Assembly: GCF_002994655.1 (NCBI RefSeq)
Contig: NZ_PPDL01000021.1
Span: 1 to 60,181, forward strand
Direction of reading: 5' to 3'
DNA length: 60,181 nt
Source: Corynebacterium sp. 13CS0277
GTDB lineage: Bacteria > Actinomycetota > Actinomycetes > Mycobacteriales > Mycobacteriaceae
Under the pieces are notes generated by a model. It was given only the letters and a program-made list of their open reading frames with translations, did no database searches and had not been told where the DNA came from. Each line of letters opens with the position of its first letter. Positions within the stretch are counted from its first letter, which is position 1. Positions 48,717 to 59,272 of this stretch are shown here, in pieces. A program made the position numbers and the translations under genes.

Positions 48717-49247
48717 CTACTGCCCCAGCAGCCGGGCGCGCAGGGCGGCGTCCTTGCGCTCCACGTCGGCGGCCATGCCGGCCTGGTAGTCGACCATCTT
48801 CTGCTGCAGCTGCGGGTCACCGGCCCCGAGGATGCGGGCGGCCAGCAGGCCGGCATTCTTCGCCCCACCGATGCTCACCGTGGCGACGGGCACCCCGGCG
48901 GGCATCTGCACGATCGACAGCAGGGAGTCCATGCCGTCCAAGTCTTTCAGCGCCCGGGGGATACCGATGACGGGCAGCGGGGTGGCGGCCGCCACCATGC
49001 CCGGCAGGTGGGCGGCACCGCCCGCGCAGGCGATGATGCACTTGAGCCCCCGGGTGTGGGCCTGCTCCGCGTAGGCGAGCATGCGCTGGGGCGTGCGGTG
49101 CGCGGAGAGCACACCCACTTCGAAGGGGATGCCGAACTCGACGAGGACGTCCGCGGCGGGTTCCACGGTGTCCCAGTCGGAGTCGGATCCCATGATGAGG
49201 CCCACGAGGGGGCCGGCGGTGGTGGGGGTGGTGGGTGAGTCAGTCAT
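48717..49247 (-). CDS. purE: N5-carboxyaminoimidazole ribonucleotide mutase
   Basis: A 176-residue class I PurE that converts N5-CAIR to CAIR in purine synthesis. Motifs G-S-D-S-D-W, S-A-H-R-T-P and G-G-A-A-H-L-P-G-M are complete. AAGGA precedes the ATG at 49247. purK, supplying its substrate, lies 275 nt upstream on the same strand; the spacer carries a pyrimidine tract and 9-bp repeats. Confidence 0.96.
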   Translation of the reverse strand: MTDSPTTPTTAGPLVGLIMGSDSDWDTVEPAADVLVEFGIPFEVGVLSAHRTPQRMLAYAEQAHTRGLKCIIACAGGAAHLPGMVAAATPLPVIGIPRALKDLDGMDSLLSIVQMPAGVPVATVSIGGAKNAGLLAARILGAGDPQLQQKMVDYQAGMAADVERKDAALRARLLGQ

Positions 49248-49276
49248 GGTGGGGTCCTTGCAGCAGTGGTGGGGTC

Positions 49277-49322
49277 AGAAAGACAACGGGGAAACTGGAA
49301 AACAGGGAAAAGAAGGGAAAAG
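49277..49322 (-). promoter_or_regulatory. Pyrimidine-rich leader tract upstream of purE
   Basis: In the purE sense 41 of 46 bases are pyrimidines, ending 30 nt before the ATG. The tandem repeat lies directly upstream of it. Confidence 0.45.
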
Positions 49323-49331
49323 TCGCACACA

Positions 49332-49371
49332 GGCCACAACGGCCACCAAGGCCACCAAGGCCACTAAGGCC
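49332..49371. repeat. Four tandem 9-bp units in the purE leader
   Basis: GGCCACAAC, GGCCACCAA twice, GGCCACTAA, then GGCC. It lies 85-124 nt upstream of the purE start. Confidence 0.85.
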
Positions 49372-49522
49372 CTGCATTCGTGCACCCGCGCAGCCACCAA
49401 TCAGTACATCCACGAGTCGCTGAGTCACCGAAGTCGTCACCGACGTCATTGAATCAGTGCATGAGCGGCGCGGGCACACGGGCGTGCAGCGTGCGGGGTG
49501 TGGGCGGTGTGGTGCAGGTGGC

Positions 49523-50737
49523 CTAGTTGGGCCAGCGGCCGTGGGCCAGGTAGTGGGCGGCGGCGAGCGCATCCGCGAGGGTGGCGTCCCGGTCGCTGCC
49601 CGTGAGGTTGACGTGCCCCAGTTTGCGGCCCGCCCGGTGCCCCTTGCCGTAGAGGTGGATTTTGGCGTCCGGGTAGGTGCGCCATACGGTCGCCATGCGT
49701 TCGGCGAGGGTGTCCTGCCAGTCCTCGCCCGCCCCGAGCACATTCGCCATGACGGCGACGGGGGCGGTCATGTCGGTGGACCCCAGCGGCCAGTTCGCCA
49801 CGGCCCGCAGGTGCTGCTCAAACTGGGAGGTCACCGAACCATTCTGGGTCCAGTGCCCGGTGTTGTGGGGGCGCATCGCGAGCTCGTTGACGAAGATGCC
49901 GTCGGGGGTGTCGAAGAGTTCGACGGCGAGGACACCGGTGACGTCGGTGGCCTCAGCGATGCCGGTGGCGATGGCGGTGACCCGCTCCTCATCGACATCG
50001 ACAGCCGGGGCCAGCGCCCAGCGGCACACCCCGCCGTCCTGGTTGGTTTCGGCAATATCCCACAGGCGAACCTCGCCGCGGGGGCTGCGGGCCAGCAGGG
50101 CGGACAGCTCCCGCAGCAGGGTGACTTTGCGCTCCGCCATGAGCGGGGTGCCGGCGGCGAGTTGTTCCTCCACCAGCCGGATGAGGTCGGCTTCGTCCGC
50201 GGGGAACCACACGCCCTTGCCGTCGTAGCCGCCCCGGCGGGCTTTGAGGCACACCGCGCCATCCATGGCGGCGTAGAAGGCGCGCGCATCGTCGACCGAG
50301 TCGATGGGGGCAAAGGGCGGCACCGGGGCACCCGCGGCGGCGAGCGCCTGCCGCATGACGAGCTTGTCCTGGGCGTGCACGAGCGCCCGGTCGTGGGGCT
50401 GGACGTTGACGCCGTCGGCGATGAGGTGGGCGATGATCTCCCCCGGCACGTGCTCGTGCTCAAAGGTGACGACGTCCGCGCCGTCGACGGCGCGGCGCAC
50501 ATCGGCCTCCACCCGGTAGTCCCCCAGCACCACATCGCCCACGACCTGGGCGGCGGATTCCTCCGCCCCGGAGGCCAGGATGCGGAAACGCAACCCGAGC
50601 TCTGTGGCCTCGCTGTGGAGCATGCGGGCGAGTTGCCCGTCACCGATGCACACGATGGTGGGCATCGCCGCCGGCTCATACGCCTGCGGGGTGGAATCAG
50701 TGTCACGTGTGGATGCAGTCGGTGCAGGTGTCGTCAC
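49523..50737 (-). CDS. purK: 5-(carboxyamino)imidazole ribonucleotide synthase
   Basis: A 404-residue ATP-grasp enzyme joining AIR and bicarbonate. It has I-G-D-G-Q-L-A-R-M-L, F-E-H-E-H-V-P, K-A-R-R-G-G-Y-D-G-K-G and N-E-L-A-M-R-P-H-N-T-G-H-W. TATAGT (50746-50751) lies 8 nt before GTG 50737, a near-consensus -10, so the mRNA is probably leaderless. The first 24 residues are a variable extension before the Rossmann-like fold. Confidence 0.96.
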   Translation of the reverse strand: MTTPAPTASTRDTDSTPQAYEPAAMPTIVCIGDGQLARMLHSEATELGLRFRILASGAEESAAQVVGDVVLGDYRVEADVRRAVDGADVVTFEHEHVPGEIIAHLIADGVNVQPHDRALVHAQDKLVMRQALAAAGAPVPPFAPIDSVDDARAFYAAMDGAVCLKARRGGYDGKGVWFPADEADLIRLVEEQLAAGTPLMAERKVTLLRELSALLARSPRGEVRLWDIAETNQDGGVCRWALAPAVDVDEERVTAIATGIAEATDVTGVLAVELFDTPDGIFVNELAMRPHNTGHWTQNGSVTSQFEQHLRAVANWPLGSTDMTAPVAVMANVLGAGEDWQDTLAERMATVWRTYPDAKIHLYGKGHRAGRKLGHVNLTGSDRDATLADALAAAHYLAHGRWPN

Positions 50738-50874
50738 GAGTGCCCACTATAGAGCCCGGACGCGACCCTGTGACAAGGCCCCGGTTGCCCCCGCGGGGTG
50801 GGGCCGCGCCACAAGGCCGAGGGGCGGGGCCGCAGGCCACCGCCCGCACAGCGGGCGGCACCCGGGAGGCTGTG

Positions 50875-51402
50875 TTAGTCGCGCAGGTAGGGCACGTGGC
50901 CGCGACTGTGAGCGGCGAGGATGTCGAGCGACTCGGCGAAACGCTTCGCCTTCGGCGCTTTCGCGATGACCAGGGGGCGGCGCGCCCCGAGGATGCGGAC
51001 CTGCACGTCGCTGCCCTGCCGGGCCACCCCGAGAATCTGGTCGAGAGGCACATCCATGACGGCACCAGCGAAGCCGGGGCTGCGGACGAGCAGCCGCCGG
51101 TCGGAGACGATGATGCGGCGGCGTTGCTGCTTCCACACGGGGATGACGAGGGCGGTCACCATGAGCACCGCCCACGCCACGAGCAGACCCCGCCGCAGCA
51201 GCAGGGCCCCATCATTCGGGGGGAAGGTGGTGCCGTCGAAGGTGTAGCCACCCGCCAGGAGGTAGTTGTCGATGAAACCGACCCCGATCCACACCAGTCC
51301 GGTGAGCAGGATGGCCCGCAGCACCAGGTAGCTGTTCCGCAGCAGCGGGGTGGTGAGGTTGACGTAGATGACTTCGCCGGGGACGAGATGTAGCCGGGCC
51401 AT
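50875..51402 (-). CDS. Bacterial PH-domain membrane protein (Rv3278c-like)
   Basis: A 175-residue protein with two helices (about 27-45 and 71-89) followed by a PH-like domain with R-R-I-I-V-S-D-R-R-L-L-V and Q-I-L-G-V-A-R. The ATG at 51402 follows AGGAGAGGAG. It sits between birA and purK, as Rv3278c does. Function unknown. Confidence 0.85.
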   Translation of the reverse strand: MARLHLVPGEVIYVNLTTPLLRNSYLVLRAILLTGLVWIGVGFIDNYLLAGGYTFDGTTFPPNDGALLLRRGLLVAWAVLMVTALVIPVWKQQRRRIIVSDRRLLVRSPGFAGAVMDVPLDQILGVARQGSDVQVRILGARRPLVIAKAPKAKRFAESLDILAAHSRGHVPYLRD

Positions 51403-51540
51403 CGTGTGCTCCTCTCCTGGTGCGGGCGTGGGGTGGGTGCTGTGGCTCAAAAGTCTACTGCGTCCACCACCCGGTGCCACCACCGCAGCGCCCAGCACTG
51501 ACGTGCCCCGCGCCGCGGTGCCCGACGTGGGCGATGGCCG

Positions 51541-52380
51541 TTAATTGGCGTAAGTACCGTCGGCTTTGCGCAGGTGGGTAACGTCGCCCGCGGCGAGGGC
51601 GTGGAGGTCGCCGCCGGAGTCGCGCACCACGATGTGGCCTGTGTCGTCGACGGTGGTGACGGTGCCGATGAGCTGCGAGTGGTCGGGCAGGTGGACGGAG
51701 ACATCCAGCCCGATGGAGGAGCACACCGCCCGGTAGTCCGCGAGCACGGAGGTATCGCCTGCGGCCCACTGGGCGAGGCGCTTTTTCACGTACCGCAGGG
51801 CGACGATGGCGAATTCGGTGCGGTCGAGGTCGAGGTCGATGCCGTGGGCGGCGGCCGCCAGGTCGAGGGAGGTGGCGTGCGGGACGGGCAGTTCTTCCTC
51901 CGTGAGGGAGATGTTGAGCCCGATGCCCATGATGAGACAGGGATGCTCGTCGAGGGCGACGGCCTCGCCGAGGATGCCGCAGAGTTTGCGCCCGTCGACG
52001 AGGACGTCGTTGGGCCATTTCAGTTGCGCGTTGAGGGGCGCAAGCTCCTCGAAGGCGCGCAGGGTGTCGATCATGGCCAGGCCGCTGACCAGCGGCAGCA
52101 GCCCCAGGTGCGCGAGCGCGGACGCCGGGGGCCGGATGAGCACGCTCATGATGAGCTGGCTGCTGCGGGGCGCTTCCCAGGGGCGGCCGTGGCGGCCGTG
52201 TCCGGCGGTCTGTTCCTCTGCGAGCAGCGCCGTCCACTGCGCAGCCCCCTGCCGGCCGAGGCTGGCGAGTTCGGAGTTGGTGGAGCCGATCTGGTCGTAG
52301 ACGCTCACGGCGGCGTAGTCGCCGCTGAGTACCAGTGCGTTGGTGAGGCGTTCTCGGTTGAGGGGGGCGCGCGAAGTCAT
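51541..52380 (-). CDS. birA: Biotin--[acetyl-CoA-carboxylase] ligase
   Basis: A 279-residue monofunctional biotin protein ligase without the N-terminal DNA-binding domain. The biotin loop appears as G-H-G-R-H-G-R-P-W and the core as K-W-P-N-D-V. TACAGT (52388-52393) is 7 nt before ATG 52380, so it is probably leaderless. It diverges from accD, whose holoenzyme partner it biotinylates. Confidence 0.95.
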   Translation of the reverse strand: MTSRAPLNRERLTNALVLSGDYAAVSVYDQIGSTNSELASLGRQGAAQWTALLAEEQTAGHGRHGRPWEAPRSSQLIMSVLIRPPASALAHLGLLPLVSGLAMIDTLRAFEELAPLNAQLKWPNDVLVDGRKLCGILGEAVALDEHPCLIMGIGLNISLTEEELPVPHATSLDLAAAAHGIDLDLDRTEFAIVALRYVKKRLAQWAAGDTSVLADYRAVCSSIGLDVSVHLPDHSQLIGTVTTVDDTGHIVVRDSGGDLHALAAGDVTHLRKADGTYAN

Positions 52381-52721
52381 GGCCATCACTGTATGCGAAG
52401 ACTGCCCCCGCCGGGATACCCACCGCCCACCCCGGTGGGCCCCTCCCCCACACTCGCCCGCGCGCTCTGTTCACCGGACTGTTCATCGGGCACAGGCGGC
52501 ACCACCCAGGCGACAGCGAGTGTCGTGCGTGGATGCCTGCCGGCCCCTCCCAGTGGCCCGGCGCGCCGGTGGGGCGGGCGTGATGGGCGTGTGGCTGGGG
52601 TGTCGGGTGGGGCGTTGTGCCTGCTGGGGATGGGTATCACACTGCTGGAGGTGTGCTGGTGACGGAGATCACCCGGATTTGGTTGTGGAAACTAAAGCGG
52701 CTCGGGGCTACTATGCAAAAC
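52381..52721. other. Divergent spacer between birA and accD
   Basis: About 340 bases with two apparently leaderless promoters at its ends. A 12-bp direct repeat TGTTCACCGGAC/TGTTCATCGGGC lies at 52468-52491. No gene. Confidence 0.5.
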
Positions 52722-54380
52722 ATGACTATTTCCTCACCTTTGCCGCGTGTGGTGGATCCGGCCACCGGCGTCGCCCCGGCACCGGCCACCACCGCCCAGA
52801 AAATCGCCGACCTCAAACAGCGCCGCGCGGACGCCTACGCCCCCATGGGCGCGCCGGCACTGGCGAAGGTCCGTGACGCCGGCCGGCTCACCGCCCGGGA
52901 GCGGCTCGACTACCTCCTCGACGAGGGCTCCTTCGTGGAACTCGACCAGCTGGCCCGCCACCGCACCCACGCCTTCGGGATGCAGGCCCGCCGCCCCACC
53001 GGCGACGGCATCATCACCGGCTGGGGCACCATCGACGGCCGGGAAGTGTGCATCTTCTCCCAGGACGGCACCGTCTTCGGCGGGGCCTTGGGCGAGGTGT
53101 ACGGGGAGAAAATGATCAAGGTGATGGAGCTCGCCGTCGCCACCGGCCGGCCGCTCATCGGCCTCTACGAGGGTGCGGGTGCCCGCATCCAGGACGGGGC
53201 GGTGTCCCTCGACCTCATCGCCCGCACGTTCTTCCACAACGTGCAGGCCTCCGGGGTGGTGCCGCAGATCAGCGTCATCATGGGCGCCTGCGCCGGCGGC
53301 AACGCCTACTCGCCGGCACTGACGGACTTCGTCGTCATGGTCGACGGCACTTCGAAGATGTTCGTCACCGGCCCCGACGTCATCCACACCGTCACCGGGG
53401 AAACCATCACCCAGGAGGAACTCGGCGGCGCCGGCACCCACCTCACGACCGCCGGGAACTCCCACTACACCGCCGACAGCGACGAGGATGCCCTGGACTG
53501 GGTGCACGACCTGTTGGGTTTCCTGCCGGACAACAACCGCAGCCTGCCGCCGCACCTCCCCGCCGACACGGCCGAGGCGGGCGCCGGGGAGGAGGGCTTC
53601 ACCGCCGACGATCTAAGGCTCGACGGGATCATCCCCGACTCCCCGGCCGTTCCCTACGATGTCCGCGACGTCATCGAGTGCCTCACCGACGACGGCGAGT
53701 ACCTCGAAATCCAGGCGGAGCGCGCCGACAACGTCGTTACCTGCTTCGGCCGCATCGACGGCCAGTCGGTCGGCTTCGTCGCCAACCAGCCCACCCACTT
53801 TGCGGGCTGCCTCGACATCGACGCGAGCGAAAAAGCCGCCCGCTTCGTCCGCACCTGCGACGCCTTCAACATCCCCATCGTCATGCTCGTCGACGTGCCC
53901 GGCTTCCTCCCCGGCGCCGGCCAAGAACACGAGGGCATCCTCCGCCGCGGCGCGAAGCTGCTCTACGCCTACGGGGAAGCCACCGTGCCGAAAATCACCG
54001 TGACCCTGCGCAAGGCCTATGGCGGCGCCTACTGCGTCATGGGATCCAAGGGGCTCGGCGCCGACGTCAACCTCGCGTGGCCGACCGCCCAGATCGCCGT
54101 CATGGGGGCCGCCGGTGCGGTGAAGTTCCTCCATCGCCGGGATATCAGCGCCGCCGAAGCCCGCGGCATGAGCCAGGAGGACCTCGCCGACCTCGTCGCC
54201 TCCTTTGAGCGCGAGTACGACGACTACATGCTCACCCCGTACCTCGCGGCCGAGCGGGGGCTCATCGACGCCGTCATCCTGCCCTGCGAAACCCGCAGCC
54301 ACATCGCCCGCCACCTGCGCCTGCTGCGGGACAAAAACATTCCCCGCCCGGCGCGCAAGCACGGCAACATCCCCCTGTAG
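52722..54380 (+). CDS. accD: Acyl-CoA carboxylase beta (carboxyltransferase) subunit
   Basis: A 552-residue biotin-dependent carboxyltransferase. It has two crotonase-like halves, with [22 protein letters not shown] and, later, [12 protein letters not shown] and D-V-P-G-F-L-P-G. Its position beside birA matches accD5 and the dtsR genes. It probably makes malonyl-CoA or methylmalonyl-CoA for fatty and mycolic acids; which acyl-CoA is preferred cannot be told. TACTAT (52709-52714) lies 7 nt before ATG 52722, so it is probably leaderless. Confidence 0.93.
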   Translation: MTISSPLPRVVDPATGVAPAPATTAQKIADLKQRRADAYAPMGAPALAKVRDAGRLTARERLDYLLDEGSFVELDQLARHRTHAFGMQARRPTGDGIITGWGTIDGREVCIFSQDGTVFGGALGEVYGEKMIKVMELAVATGRPLIGLYEGAGARIQDGAVSLDLIARTFFHNVQASGVVPQISVIMGACAGGNAYSPALTDFVVMVDGTSKMFVTGPDVIHTVTGETITQEELGGAGTHLTTAGNSHYTADSDEDALDWVHDLLGFLPDNNRSLPPHLPADTAEAGAGEEGFTADDLRLDGIIPDSPAVPYDVRDVIECLTDDGEYLEIQAERADNVVTCFGRIDGQSVGFVANQPTHFAGCLDIDASEKAARFVRTCDAFNIPIVMLVDVPGFLPGAGQEHEGILRRGAKLLYAYGEATVPKITVTLRKAYGGAYCVMGSKGLGADVNLAWPTAQIAVMGAAGAVKFLHRRDISAAEARGMSQEDLADLVASFEREYDDYMLTPYLAAERGLIDAVILPCETRSHIARHLRLLRDKNIPRPARKHGNIPL

Positions 54381-54384
54381 CCCA

Positions 54385-54416
54385 CCCCCGCTGAGTGGCG
54401 CCCCCGCTGGGTGGCG
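54385..54416. repeat. Two tandem 16-bp units after accD
   Basis: CCCCCGCTGAGTGGCG followed by a copy with one change. It starts 5 nt past the accD stop. The role is unclear. Confidence 0.7.
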
Positions 54417-54581
54417 CCCGAGGGCGAGACCCCACGGGTGGTACCCGCGCCACGGGGGTCCGGGGCGCAAAGAACACAGGGGGACACCGACGCACGGGGA
54501 ACTGTGGCCACGCCACCGATGTCCGCGGGAGCGGCGATACACTGCTTTCGACCGCACCCCCGGCTGAAAAGAGCACCCACC

Positions 54582-55265
54582 GTGGCTTTCTGGATCAACC
54601 TCGCAGCAATCCTCATCGTGGTGATCTGCGCGGGCCTCCTCATGCGCCCCCACCAAGGGTTCGCGGGGCCGAAGCTCATCCTCCGGGTGCTGGGTGGGCT
54701 CGTCATCACCGCGCTGGAGAGCGCCCTGCTGTTGGGGTTCATCACGGTCGCCGTCCTCATCGTGGCCTCCGTGGTGGCCTACATCCGCCCCGAGCCTTTC
54801 GAGTCGGAGTTGTTCCGCTTCAGCCCCGCGGAGCTCATGGTGCCCGCGCTCGCCGTGCTGGGGCTCACCGGCACGACGACGGCGTGGATTCACCGCCACC
54901 TCGTCACCCGTTTCCCGCGACTGTTGCTCACCCCGGAGGAAACCGACTTCGCGGAGTACATCATCCAGTGGACGACGATCTACCTCACCGTCTACCAGCT
55001 GATCTTCCAAACCTTGAGCGATGCCGCCAACGACGTGAAAAACGCCACCGGCGTCCAAGTCATCGTCGACGTGGCGCTGCAGCCCGATAATTTGAACTTA
55101 ACGATCCTGCCGCTGTTGTTCTGTATTTGGGTGGCGATCGCGATCGAGAAGCTTTACCAGACCTACGGCCTGCCCGGGGAGCAGGATGCGTGGGCCATCC
55201 CACACGCCGAGCCCACCGACGACGGGCCTGACGCCCCGGGTACCGGCCCGACCCCGGGAGCATAA
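54582..55265 (+). CDS. Multi-pass membrane protein of unknown function
   Basis: A 227-residue protein with about five hydrophobic segments (starting at A-F-W-I-N-L-A-A-I and ending at L-P-L-L-F-C-I-W-V-A-I-A-I) and an acidic, Pro-rich tail. GTG 54582 fits a membrane start; TACACT at 54538-54543 may be the -10. No family was recognised. It lies between accD and lysX, spaced well from both. Confidence 0.7.
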   Translation: MAFWINLAAILIVVICAGLLMRPHQGFAGPKLILRVLGGLVITALESALLLGFITVAVLIVASVVAYIRPEPFESELFRFSPAELMVPALAVLGLTGTTTAWIHRHLVTRFPRLLLTPEETDFAEYIIQWTTIYLTVYQLIFQTLSDAANDVKNATGVQVIVDVALQPDNLNLTILPLLFCIWVAIAIEKLYQTYGLPGEQDAWAIPHAEPTDDGPDAPGTGPTPGA

Positions 55266-55875
55266 GTCCGCCTGCGCCACCGGCCCGCCGGGGCCGAATG
55301 CGCCCCGGGAGGGGCGTGTGAGGATGCGGCTGCGAGGTGTGCGCCGGGGCAGTACCAGCGCATCGGGCGGGCTGGCGGAGTGTCACCCGCCCGCAGTAGA
55401 TGGGGTGATTGGACCGGCGATAGCCTCCCCCATGCACAGTGCACGCCGTGGCCTCTAGACGCCGCCCGCCGCAGGGTGGCACAATCGGTGCCAACACTGA
55501 CAGCCAAAGGTTGCACCCCACCCCGGCGGGCGTCCCGCCCCACCGCGTGAGGGTGTCTGCCCCTGGTCGCACCCGGTCGCACACCTGCCTCGGGGGCACG
55601 TGTCGACTGTTTTTTATTTATTTATTCACTCTGATGTGTGTGGCCCGGCCACCCGCGCGCGCCGCGCGCTCCCCCACCCGCGTGTGGTGTCGTGCCCACC
55701 CCGCCGTGCAAGCCCCGGACGATCCCTGGATCATCACTCCCCTTTTTTCAGGGGCGGGACGCCGACGGCGGTAGGCCCCGGAGGGCCGTGGCGCGCCGGC
55801 CCCGGTCAGCCGTGGCGGGGGCATGTCGCCCGCCGTTGGCTTTCCACACCATCATCTCTCCCCCTTGTTGTGTGT
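55266..55875. other. Spacer upstream of lysX
   Basis: About 610 bases. A short AT-rich stretch at 55609-55630 is the only notable part. An in-frame extension of lysX enters it but shows no protein-like conservation that I can see. No gene or RNA recognised. Confidence 0.5.
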
Positions 55876-58800
55876 ATGACTTCCCCGCTCCCTTTGGAAA
55901 AAATCGTCCAGAAGTACATTCCAATGTACTTCTACGTCACCGCGCTGTTTGTCTTCTTCGACCACCTGCTGGGGAGCACGCGCTTGTTCGCCACGATCGC
56001 TGGCATCGCCAGCTTCGTGCTGCCCCTGCAGGGCGAGTCGCTGCTCACCGCGCTGGTGACGGCAGTCATCGCGCATGCCTTAAGTAGGTTAAAACGTGTC
56101 GGCTGGTGGATCGCGGTCATCTACCTGTCCTTCGAAGTCTTCGTCGTCGCGGTCGCGTTGGCGAGCTTCGCGGCCAACGCCTATGAGCTGCGCGGCATTG
56201 TCTCCACGGTGGATATGGTGCGCATCGTCGTCGCCGGCGCCGTCCAAACGCTGTTCTTGGTGGCGCTGCTACTCAAGAGGAAGCTGTTCCATGCACGCTT
56301 GGCGGAGAAGTCCCTGCGGCACACGCTGCTCACCCTGGCGGTGGGTACTGCGGTGACGTGGGTGCTGGCGGTCATCACCGCCATCGTGAGCTACCCGAAT
56401 TCGACCGAGCGCCCCAGCGCCGGCGAGCTGGTCAACCACTTCCTCACCGGCACCCGGGCGGTCAATCACTGGCCGGACACGGTGGTGGCGATTGGGTTCT
56501 CGGCGACGGTGGTCGTGGCGCTCATTGTGCTCATGCGCTCCCAGACGACGATGCAGTTCACCGACTTGAGCAGCGAGCTGGTGTTGCGGAACCTGCTGCG
56601 CGCGGGTGACGAGTCGGGGCAGAGCGACTCCCTGGGCTACTTCGCGACCCGCCGCGACAAGGGCTGCGTGTTCGGCCCGGAGCACCGGGCGGCGGTGACG
56701 TTCCGCAGCCTGGCGGGCGTGTGCTTGGCCTCCGGGGACCCGGTGGGGCCGAAGGATCACTGGCCGGGCGCGGTCGAGGCGTTCCTGCGGCACGCCGCCG
56801 ACAAGGGGCTCGCGCCCGCCGTCGTGGGCGCGTCGAAGGAGGGCGCGGAGGCCTATGCCGCCAAGGGGCTCAAAGCGCGCGTCATTGGTGACGAGGCGGT
56901 GCTCCTCGTCGACCGTTTCGACATCAACTCACCGAAGCTCAAGGCGGTGCGGCACGCCGTCAACCGGGTCCGCGCCGCCGGCTATGAGGTGCGGGTGCGC
57001 CGCCACCGCGACATCCACCCGGAGGAGATGAGCCGGCTGATTGAGCTGGCCGACACCTGGCGCCAAAACGGCGACGACCGCGGGTTCTCCATGGCGCTCA
57101 ACCGCTTGGGCGATCCCCTCGACGGGGACTGCGTCGTCGTCGAAGCGCTCGACGCCACCGGCCAGCCGCGTGGCCTGCTCAGCTTCGTGCCCTGGGGCCG
57201 CCACGGGTTGTCCCTCGACGTCATGCGGCGCGATACCACCCACGCCGAAAACGGCGTCACCGAGTTCATGGTGACCGGGCTCGTGGAGAAATCCCGGGAG
57301 CTCGGCGTGCAGCGCATCTCGCTGAACTTTGCCGCCCTCCGCGAGGTCATCGCCGCCGGCGAAGACGTCGGCGCGACCTTCCTGCAGCGGCTCAGCCGCG
57401 GCGCCGTGAGTGCGGTGTCCCGCCGCTTCCAGATTGAGCAGCTCTACCGCTCCAACCTCAAGTACGACCCCGAGTGGGTGCCCCGCTACCTGTGCTGGCG
57501 GGACACCTCCGACCTGGCGACCATTGGGCTGGCGATCGGTGTCGCCGAAGGGCAAATCTCCCTGCCCTTCGTCAAAGACACCGCCCACGAACAGCCCCTC
57601 TACGACGCGGACGACGAACGCATCGCCGAGTTCCTCACCCAGAATCAGGTGGCTCTTGCACCCCGTCGCCTGCCGCAGCAGGTCCGGCAGCGGATGGACG
57701 CGCGCCAAGCACTGCTCGACGCAGGCGCGGAGGCCTACCCGGCGCACTTCGACCGCACCAGCACCCTCACCCAGGCCATGGACGCCGCCCCCGGCACGCC
57801 CGTCGCCACCGCCGGCCGCATCGTCGGGGTCTCCGACCACGGCGGCGTCATCTTCTTCCGCGTGCAGGACTGGGCAGGCGCAGCCCAAATCATCTGCGAA
57901 CGCGACACCCTCGGTGCGGCAGAGATGACGCGCCTGCGGCACACGCTCGCGCTCGGAGACCACATTGGGGTCACCGGCACCCGCGGGGCCTCCCGCACCG
58001 GCACCCCCTCCATCCTGGCCACCACCGTGGAGTTGACCTCCAAGTCGCTGCGGCCCCTGCCGAACCTCTACCGGGGCATCAGCAACGAGGAAACCAAGGT
58101 CCGCCAGCGCTACCTCGACCTCATCGTCAACCAGGATGCCCGCCGCCAGGTCGAGGCCCGCAGCGCCGTCATCCAAGCCCTCCGCGATACCCTCCTCGGG
58201 GAGCACTTCCTGGAGGTCGAAACCCCGCTGCTGCAAACCATCCACGGCGGCGCCAACGCCCGCCCCTTCAAAACCCACATCAACGCCTACGACCTCGGCC
58301 TGTACCTGCGCATCGCCCCGGAGCTCTACCTCAAACGCCTCATGGTCGGCGGCGTAGACCGCGTCTTCGAAATCGGCCGCAACTTCCGCAACGAAGGCGC
58401 CGACGCCACCCACAACCCCGAGTTCACCATGCTGGAGGCCTACCAGGCCTACGGCGACTACACCACCATGCGGGAACTCACCCGCACCCTCATCATCAAC
58501 GCCGCCCTCGCCGCCAACGGCACCACCCTCGTCCGGGGCCGCGGCCACGACGGCGCGCTCCACGAGGTGGACCTCGCCGCCCCGTGGCGGGTCGTCACCG
58601 TCCACCAAGGTATTGCCGAAGCCACCGGCCGCGACATCACCCCCGACACCCCCATCGAGGAGCTGCGGGCACTCGCCGCCGAGCACGACATCCACGTCGA
58701 CCCGCAGGCCACCCGCGGGGCCATCATCATCGAACTCCACGAAGAACTCGCCGAGAAATACGCCATCGCGCCCACGTTCTTCTGCGACTTCCCCACCGAC

Positions 58801-59145
58801 GTCTCCCCGCTGACCCGGCAGCACCGCGACGACCCCCGCGTGGCAGAAAAATGGGACCTCATCTGCTTTGGCGCGGAAGTGGCAACGGCGTACTCCGAAC
58901 TCATCGACCCCGTCATCCAACGCCAACGCCTCGTCGAGCAATCCCTCCTCGCGGCCGGTGGCGACCCGGAGGCCATGGAGGTCGACGAAGACTTCCTCCT
59001 CGCCCTCGAATACACCATGCCCCCGTCCGGCGGCATGGGCATGGGCGTGGACCGCCTCGTCATGATGCTCACGGAGAAAAACATCCGCGAAACCATCATC
59101 TTCCCCCTCGTCAAGCCGCAGCACGGCACCACCCAGGCCAACTAA
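55876..59145 (+). CDS. lysX: Bifunctional lysylphosphatidylglycerol synthetase/lysyl-tRNA synthetase LysX
   Basis: A 1,089-residue fusion. The N-terminal part has about seven helices (to residue 220), then an MprF-like DUF2156 domain to about 580. An OB-fold and class II LysRS domain follow, with motif-2 F-R-N-E-G and motif-3 G-M-G-M-G-V-D-R. LysX charges tRNA-Lys and transfers lysine to phosphatidylglycerol, lowering surface charge and giving resistance to cationic peptides. The start at ATG 55876 is inferred from the first helix; no ribosome site is seen. Confidence 0.94.
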   Translation: MTSPLPLEKIVQKYIPMYFYVTALFVFFDHLLGSTRLFATIAGIASFVLPLQGESLLTALVTAVIAHALSRLKRVGWWIAVIYLSFEVFVVAVALASFAANAYELRGIVSTVDMVRIVVAGAVQTLFLVALLLKRKLFHARLAEKSLRHTLLTLAVGTAVTWVLAVITAIVSYPNSTERPSAGELVNHFLTGTRAVNHWPDTVVAIGFSATVVVALIVLMRSQTTMQFTDLSSELVLRNLLRAGDESGQSDSLGYFATRRDKGCVFGPEHRAAVTFRSLAGVCLASGDPVGPKDHWPGAVEAFLRHAADKGLAPAVVGASKEGAEAYAAKGLKARVIGDEAVLLVDRFDINSPKLKAVRHAVNRVRAAGYEVRVRRHRDIHPEEMSRLIELADTWRQNGDDRGFSMALNRLGDPLDGDCVVVEALDATGQPRGLLSFVPWGRHGLSLDVMRRDTTHAENGVTEFMVTGLVEKSRELGVQRISLNFAALREVIAAGEDVGATFLQRLSRGAVSAVSRRFQIEQLYRSNLKYDPEWVPRYLCWRDTSDLATIGLAIGVAEGQISLPFVKDTAHEQPLYDADDERIAEFLTQNQVALAPRRLPQQVRQRMDARQALLDAGAEAYPAHFDRTSTLTQAMDAAPGTPVATAGRIVGVSDHGGVIFFRVQDWAGAAQIICERDTLGAAEMTRLRHTLALGDHIGVTGTRGASRTGTPSILATTVELTSKSLRPLPNLYRGISNEETKVRQRYLDLIVNQDARRQVEARSAVIQALRDTLLGEHFLEVETPLLQTIHGGANARPFKTHINAYDLGLYLRIAPELYLKRLMVGGVDRVFEIGRNFRNEGADATHNPEFTMLEAYQAYGDYTTMRELTRTLIINAALAANGTTLVRGRGHDGALHEVDLAAPWRVVTVHQGIAEATGRDITPDTPIEELRALAAEHDIHVDPQATRGAIIIELHEELAEKYAIAPTFFCDFPTDVSPLTRQHRDDPRVAEKWDLICFGAEVATAYSELIDPVIQRQRLVEQSLLAAGGDPEAMEVDEDFLLALEYTMPPSGGMGMGVDRLVMMLTEKNIRETIIFPLVKPQHGTTQAN

Positions 59146-59154
59146 GCCAGAGGC

Positions 59155-59214
59155 GGCACCACAGCGCACCACAGCCCCGGCCCTGCACCTCCGCGGGACC
59201 GAGGCTGTGGTGCC
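59155..59214 (+). terminator. Hairpin after lysX
   Basis: Perfect 11-bp arms GGCACCACAGC (59155-59165) and complement (59204-59214), 10 nt past the lysX stop. Confidence 0.65.
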
Positions 59215-59272
59215 ATTGTCATTCTGGCCACAAACTCTGCGTCAGCCGAGCCATCTTCATACACTCGTGGGC

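Noticed and set aside
49240..49449. 69-residue minus-strand frame overlapping the purE start
   Set aside because: No ribosome site; Gly-Leu repeats and the hydrophobic part come from the 9-bp repeats and the pyrimidine tract.
52468..52491. Biotin-regulator operator near birA/accD
   Set aside because: The element is a direct repeat of TGTTCAYCGG, not the inverted repeat I associate with BioQ or BirA operators.
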